DNA of 10,454 nucleotides from CAZPUI01 sp964415525 (lineage in GTDB: Bacteria > Acidobacteriota > Holophagae > Holophagales > Holophagaceae). This document shows, piece by piece, positions 7,567 through 10,454 of this stretch (within the stretch, counting starts at the first letter, position 1; each line of letters starts with the position of its first letter). The notes under the pieces are model-generated. The model was not told where the DNA came from. It worked only from the letters and a program-made list of their open reading frames with translations, and made no database searches. The translations under genes were made by a program, and so were the position numbers. Location: contig CAYQAS010000132.1 of assembly GCA_964415525.1 (NCBI GenBank), positions 1 to 10,454 on the forward strand, given 5' to 3'.

Positions 7567-8961
7567 ATGCACGCCAGCGACCCCAATACCCTCTGGGAAA
7601 CGCTTCGACTGGGACTGTCCCAAAAGCTTCCCGATCGCACCTTTCAGGACTGGGTGGAACCCTGTCGGGCCGTCCGGCTGGACGGATCCATCCTCTGGAT
7701 CCAAACCCCGTCAACCTCGGCCCGCATCTGGATCGAGCAGCAGCTGGCGGAGGAGTTCCACGACGTGCTGGTCCAGTCCGGCCTGTCCGGCCTCCGCTTG
7801 GCCTTCACAGTGTCCGGAGATGCCCCTCAAACACCCCAGACCAAGGCGCCATCCCGCTCCAAGCCTGGTTCAACGTCTGCGAAGCAGGATCTTCCGCCGG
7901 AAACCGACCCCTTCCCGCAGGGTTTTCAACGCTACACCTTGGACCGTTTTGTGGTGGGTCCTGGCAATCAGCTCGCCTTCGCCGCAGCCAATGCCGTGGT
8001 AGAAAACCACGGCAAGACCAGCCCTGGCCTTAATATGAACCCACTCTTTATTTATGGCGGTTCGGGCCTCGGAAAGACCCATCTCATGATCGGCATCGGC
8101 AAGGGACTTCTTGCCCGGAAGCCCGAATTGCGTGTGGCCTATATCAAGGTAGACAACTTCTTCAATGAGCTCACCGGGGCGATCAAGGCCAAGAACACCG
8201 AGCCCATGCGTAAGAAGTACCAGCAAAAGGATGTGCTCCTACTGGACGATGTGCAGACCTTGGCCAAGATGGAGCGGACTCAGGAAGAGATCTTCTACAT
8301 TTTCGAGTACCTCCTGCAGTACGGAAAACAGATCATCATCACGTCGGACAAGCCTCCCCAACGCCTTGAGGGCCTGCACGAGCGACTGATCACTCGCTTC
8401 AAGTGGGGATTGACGGCGGACATCCAGCCTCCCGACTTCGAGACACGCATCGCGATCCTCCGTCGCAAGCTGGAAGACGAGATTTTCAACGGCATGCCCA
8501 CGGTACCGGACGACGTCCTCACCTTCGTCGCACACAAGGCCAAGGGCAGCGTCCGCGACCTGGAGGGGCTGCTCACGCGGGTGGTCTTCCAGGCGAGCTT
8601 CCTGGGGCTGCCTCCAAACCTCGCCATCGCCCAGCAGGCCTACCAGGGCATGACGGGGTTGGACGCAACGGCCCAGGTGTCGACTGAGCGGATCTGCCGG
8701 GCCACTGCGGAGAGCTTCAACGTCCCCTTCAATGACCTCATGAAGAAGAAGACCCGACAGGCGGCGGTGCTCGTCCCGCGCCAAGTGGCCATGTACCTGA
8801 TGCGCGAACTGACCGCAGCGTCCTTTGCGGAAATCGGACGCCACTTCAACAACATGCACCACAGCACGGTCATGAACGCCCTCGAATCCGTGAAGACGCG
8901 CATGACCCGGGATGATGATTTCCAGAAGGCTGTCCACGCCCTCCAGAATTCCATCTCTTGA
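7567..8961 (+). CDS. dnaA: Chromosomal replication initiator DnaA
   Basis: DnaA is the AAA+ protein that binds DnaA boxes, melts oriC and loads the helicase. The 464-residue product has all four domains. Domain I is about 7-80 (LWETLRLGLSQKLPDRTFQDWV), a linker rich in P, S, T and K covers about 84-118, and domain III covers about 120-345: Walker A GGSGLGKTHL (164-173), Walker B LLLDDVQ (224-230), sensor I TSDKPP (259-264), arginine finger R277 in ITRFKWGL, sensor II R330 in GSVRDLEG. Domain IV is about 370-464. The Arg that contacts the DnaA box in the minor groove (E. coli R399) is present as R405 in VPRQVAMYLMREL. The recognition motif that is GGRDHTTV in nearly all DnaA proteins reads NNMHHSTV at 428-435, so the E. 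coli D433 equivalent is His431 and T435 is Ser433. The ATG at 7567 has only a weak Shine-Dalgarno (TGAGAG). Confidence 0.98.
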   Translation: MHASDPNTLWETLRLGLSQKLPDRTFQDWVEPCRAVRLDGSILWIQTPSTSARIWIEQQLAEEFHDVLVQSGLSGLRLAFTVSGDAPQTPQTKAPSRSKPGSTSAKQDLPPETDPFPQGFQRYTLDRFVVGPGNQLAFAAANAVVENHGKTSPGLNMNPLFIYGGSGLGKTHLMIGIGKGLLARKPELRVAYIKVDNFFNELTGAIKAKNTEPMRKKYQQKDVLLLDDVQTLAKMERTQEEIFYIFEYLLQYGKQIIITSDKPPQRLEGLHERLITRFKWGLTADIQPPDFETRIAILRRKLEDEIFNGMPTVPDDVLTFVAHKAKGSVRDLEGLLTRVVFQASFLGLPPNLAIAQQAYQGMTGLDATAQVSTERICRATAESFNVPFNDLMKKKTRQAAVLVPRQVAMYLMRELTAASFAEIGRHFNNMHHSTVMNALESVKTRMTRDDDFQKAVHALQNSIS

Positions 8962-8963
8962 TT

Positions 8964-9000
8964 CTGTGGAAGTTCACCGGGATTTCCACAGTCTCCACAG
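8964..9000. promoter_or_regulatory. Cluster of three DnaA-box-like motifs just after dnaA
   Basis: Three nine-mers ending in TCCACA fall within 37 bp: ACTTCCACA on the minus strand (8973-8965), ATTTCCACA on the plus strand (8982-8990) and, directly abutting it, GTCTCCACA on the plus strand (8991-8999). Each is followed by G. Compared with canonical TTATCCACA they keep the 3' part and vary in the first three bases. They could be weak or non-canonical DnaA sites. Confidence 0.45.
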
Positions 9001-9008
9001 TGGAGACT
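8990..9008. repeat. Perfect 19-bp palindrome with adjoining small hairpin
   Basis: AGTCTCCACAGTGGAGACT has 9-bp arms around a single central A. It starts 28 bp after the dnaA stop and overlaps a DnaA-box-like motif. A second inverted repeat, CCGCG-GATACCT-CGCGG (9009-9025), follows immediately and is succeeded by TTTCGTTCT. The pair could be a protein-binding operator or origin element, or together a weak dnaA transcription terminator. The T-run is too poor to call a terminator firmly. Confidence 0.55.
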
Positions 9009-9109
9009 CCGCGGATACCTCGCGGTTTCGTTCTCCGCTCCCTCCGAACCCCAGCAAGGCCCACCCTTCCGCAGCCGACCTGAGGTTCCTGTCCACGTCT
9101 CTTTCCATG

Positions 9110-9115
9110 TACAAT
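9110..9115 (+). promoter_or_regulatory. Candidate -10 element of a dnaN promoter
   Basis: TACAAT matches the -10 consensus at 5 of 6 positions. At 17-18 bp upstream only a poor -35 (TTCCTG, 9086-9091) is seen. Transcription would begin near 9122, leaving a leader of about 50 nt that includes the DnaA-box-like site at 9131-9139. DnaA could then influence dnaN-gyrB expression. Read-through from dnaA is the alternative. Confidence 0.35.
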
Positions 9116-9130
9116 CAGGGTTTCGCACGC

Positions 9131-9139
9131 TTTTCCACA
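9131..9139 (+). promoter_or_regulatory. DnaA box upstream of dnaN
   Basis: TTTTCCACA fits the relaxed E. coli DnaA-box consensus TTWTNCACA exactly and differs from TTATCCACA at one base. It is the best-matching box in the window and lies 36 bp before the dnaN start, at the edge of the AT-richer part of the spacer. Confidence 0.6.
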
Positions 9140-9174
9140 GGTTTTGCGGCCCTTCATCACAATCAAGGTGATTC

Positions 9175-10296
9175 ATGAGCTTTCAGGTACAGGTATCGAA
9201 GGAGAGACTTGATCGTACTCTTGCGATCCTGAAGCATGCCCTTGAGCGGCGGGTGACCCTTCCCGTCCTGCAACACGTCCTGATGGAAGTGGAAACCCAG
9301 GAGATGGTGCTTCGTGCCACGGACATGGAATTGGCCTTTGAGGCTCGCCTTCCGGTAGAAGGCAGCGGCCATCGTGTGGCAGCCATCCCCGGGAAGAAGT
9401 TCATCGAGACCGTCCGTGTCTTCCCCGAAGGCATCCTCACGATCGAATGGCCTGAGAACGCAAACCGCATCTGGCTGCGCAGCCACGGCTTCAACTCCGA
9501 GCACAACATCCAGCCGGGAGAGGGCTTCCCTGACCTTCCCGTTCCGGAGGCTGGCCTGACTCGCGTACAGATCCCCTGCCACGCTTTCAAGCGCGCCATC
9601 CACCTCGGTTCCATCGCCGTGAGCCGGGATGCGACCAAGCCGACCCTTTCGGGTGTACTCCTCCATTTCGGGAAGGACTTCCTACGGGTCGTATCCACGG
9701 ATGGCTTCCGTCTCGCCGTGGTGGAAGTGCCCGTGGAGACGGGCCTTGAAGCGGAAGCGCGCATCATCGTGCCCAAGCGCGCTCTGGATCTGATTCCCTC
9801 TTCCGTGCATGACGAAGGCAACATCACCCTCGTCTGGGACGACCGCAGCCTCTTCCTGGAGCAGCCCGGCCTCAAATTCAGCACTCGCCGCGTGACGGGC
9901 AACTACCCCGCCTACGAGAAGGTCCTGCCTGCCGAGCTGCCCCGCCGTGTGATCGTGGACCGCGAGGACTTCCTGAAGACCCTCAAGGTCGTGGGTCTGA
10001 AGAAGGACGACTACAACAAGAACGTCCGTCTCTTCTTCGAGTTCCCCAACCTCCGCGTGCTGTTCCAGCATCCGGATGAGGGTGTGAACCAGGGAACCAT
10101 CGCCTTCACGGGCGAGGAGCAGCCCCTGGAACTCGCCTTCAACATCGACTTCCTCACCGAGCTGCTCGAGCGCCTGCCCGGAGAGGAAGTGGTCTACCAG
10201 TTCAAGGACGATGTGGGGCAGGGCATCTTCATGTCTCCGAGCCTGGAAGACATGGCGTTCCGCTACATCCTCATGCCCGTGAAGTTCGCGAACTAG
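9175..10296 (+). CDS. dnaN: DNA polymerase III subunit beta (sliding clamp)
   Basis: DnaN dimerises into the ring that tethers DNA polymerase III and many repair proteins to DNA. The 373-residue product fits the family length (about 365-380) and its three repeated clamp domains: about 1-122, 127-250 and 252-373. Recognisable blocks are RVTLPVLQHVLMEV (26-39), ATDMELAFEA (48-57), PTLSGVLLHF (156-165), TDGFRLAVVEV (175-185), the NYPAYEKVLP segment (243-252) and the C-terminal FRYILMPVKF (362-371), which contributes to the partner-binding cleft (E. coli ends YVVMPMRL). Three extra residues follow the usual end. The ATG at 9175 has an AAGGTGA Shine-Dalgarno at good spacing. gyrB follows after 39 nt with no terminator visible, so the two are probably co-transcribed. 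Confidence 0.97.
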   Translation: MSFQVQVSKERLDRTLAILKHALERRVTLPVLQHVLMEVETQEMVLRATDMELAFEARLPVEGSGHRVAAIPGKKFIETVRVFPEGILTIEWPENANRIWLRSHGFNSEHNIQPGEGFPDLPVPEAGLTRVQIPCHAFKRAIHLGSIAVSRDATKPTLSGVLLHFGKDFLRVVSTDGFRLAVVEVPVETGLEAEARIIVPKRALDLIPSSVHDEGNITLVWDDRSLFLEQPGLKFSTRRVTGNYPAYEKVLPAELPRRVIVDREDFLKTLKVVGLKKDDYNKNVRLFFEFPNLRVLFQHPDEGVNQGTIAFTGEEQPLELAFNIDFLTELLERLPGEEVVYQFKDDVGQGIFMSPSLEDMAFRYILMPVKFAN

Positions 10297-10335
10297 GCCT
10301 GAAGCCCGGTTCCGTATTCAGCAAAGCGAGTCTTG

Positions 10336-10454
10336 ATGTCCAACGAAGTGAACCTCCCGCCCCAGCAGGATGCTCCCAGCACGTACACCGCCGACAACAT
10401 CACCGTGCTCAAGGACCTGGAAGCCGTGCGGAAGCGCCCAGGCATGTACATCGG
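10336..10454 (+). CDS. gyrB: DNA gyrase subunit B (5' part only)
   Basis: GyrB is the ATPase subunit of DNA gyrase, which introduces negative supercoils ahead of forks. Only 39 codons lie in the window. After a short leader (MSNEVNLPPQQDAPS) comes YTADNITVLKDLEAVRKRPG (17-36) and then MYI, with the family block continuing past the edge. That is the GHKL ATPase N-terminal signature of GyrB/ParE. Position behind dnaA-dnaN favours GyrB over ParE. The ATG at 10336 has only a weak upstream AGCGAG, compatible with translation following dnaN. recF, commonly between dnaN and gyrB, is absent here. Confidence 0.93.
   Translation, partial: MSNEVNLPPQQDAPSTYTADNITVLKDLEAVRKRPGMYI

Larger units (their letters stand above)
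8962..9174. other. Putative origin of replication (oriC) in the dnaA-dnaN spacer
   Basis: This 213-bp gap separates dnaA from dnaN. It contains four copies of TCCACAG, two close inverted repeats near its left end, and a somewhat AT-richer right third (about 9100-9174). Gene strands diverge around the nearby rpmH-dnaA boundary. By contrast I find no good DnaA-box match in the rpmH-dnaA gap. The right-hand box is followed by AGG and a short T-run, loosely like the unwinding element of Bacillus, but clear DnaA-trio repeats are missing. Origin status is inferred from position and motif density only. Confidence 0.5.

Noticed and set aside
9131..9174. Bacillus-like basal unwinding element with DnaA-trios after the 9131 box
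   Set aside because: The box, AGG and T-run resemble the start of such an element, but the following TCATCACAATCA does not give a run of (C/T)T(A/T) triplets, so I do not claim trios.
10297..10335. Terminator between dnaN and gyrB
   Set aside because: No stem with a T-run is present in these 39 nt; co-transcription is more likely.

Overview
This window is the replication-origin neighbourhood of a GC-rich diderm bacterium. It holds the two classical origin clusters back to back. Genes left of about 7.4 kb lie on the minus strand and genes right of it on the plus strand, as expected if forks leave from the dnaA region and transcription runs with replication. YidC has a large periplasmic domain, which points to a Gram-negative cell. 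High GC, GatCAB use and the overall protein style make an Acidobacteriota member of the Holophagae (Geothrix/Holophaga-like) my best guess. That placement is inference, not proof.

Left arm, read right to left on the minus strand: rpmH (ribosomal protein L34), rnpA (RNase P protein), yidC (membrane insertase), khpB/jag (KH-R3H RNA-binding protein), mnmE (tRNA-modifying GTPase), gatB (amidotransferase subunit B) and a small tail-anchored protein of unknown function. Spacings are short: 7 nt, a 4-nt ATGA overlap, 16-31 nt, and in one case a stop codon followed two codons later by an in-frame GTG start. This looks like one transcription unit, with a candidate promoter at 7407-7435. A separate minus-strand gene at the left edge encodes aspartate ammonia-lyase with an N-terminal cyclic-nucleotide-binding-type domain; its C-terminus lies outside the window.

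Right arm, plus strand: dnaA (initiator), a 213-bp spacer with the best origin candidate, dnaN (sliding clamp) and the first 39 codons of gyrB. There is no recF between dnaN and gyrB.

Main points of interest: (1) a parS-type centromere palindrome embedded in mnmE; (2) a DnaA whose near-universal GGRDHTTV DNA-recognition motif reads NNMHHSTV; (3) a dnaA-dnaN spacer with four copies of TCCACAG and a 19-bp perfect palindrome; (4) the regulatory-domain/AspA fusion, in which the usual cyclic-phosphate-binding arginine is a histidine. Otherwise this is ordinary housekeeping DNA. I see no mobile element, CRISPR array, tRNA or rRNA, and no gene-free stretch above 300 bp.
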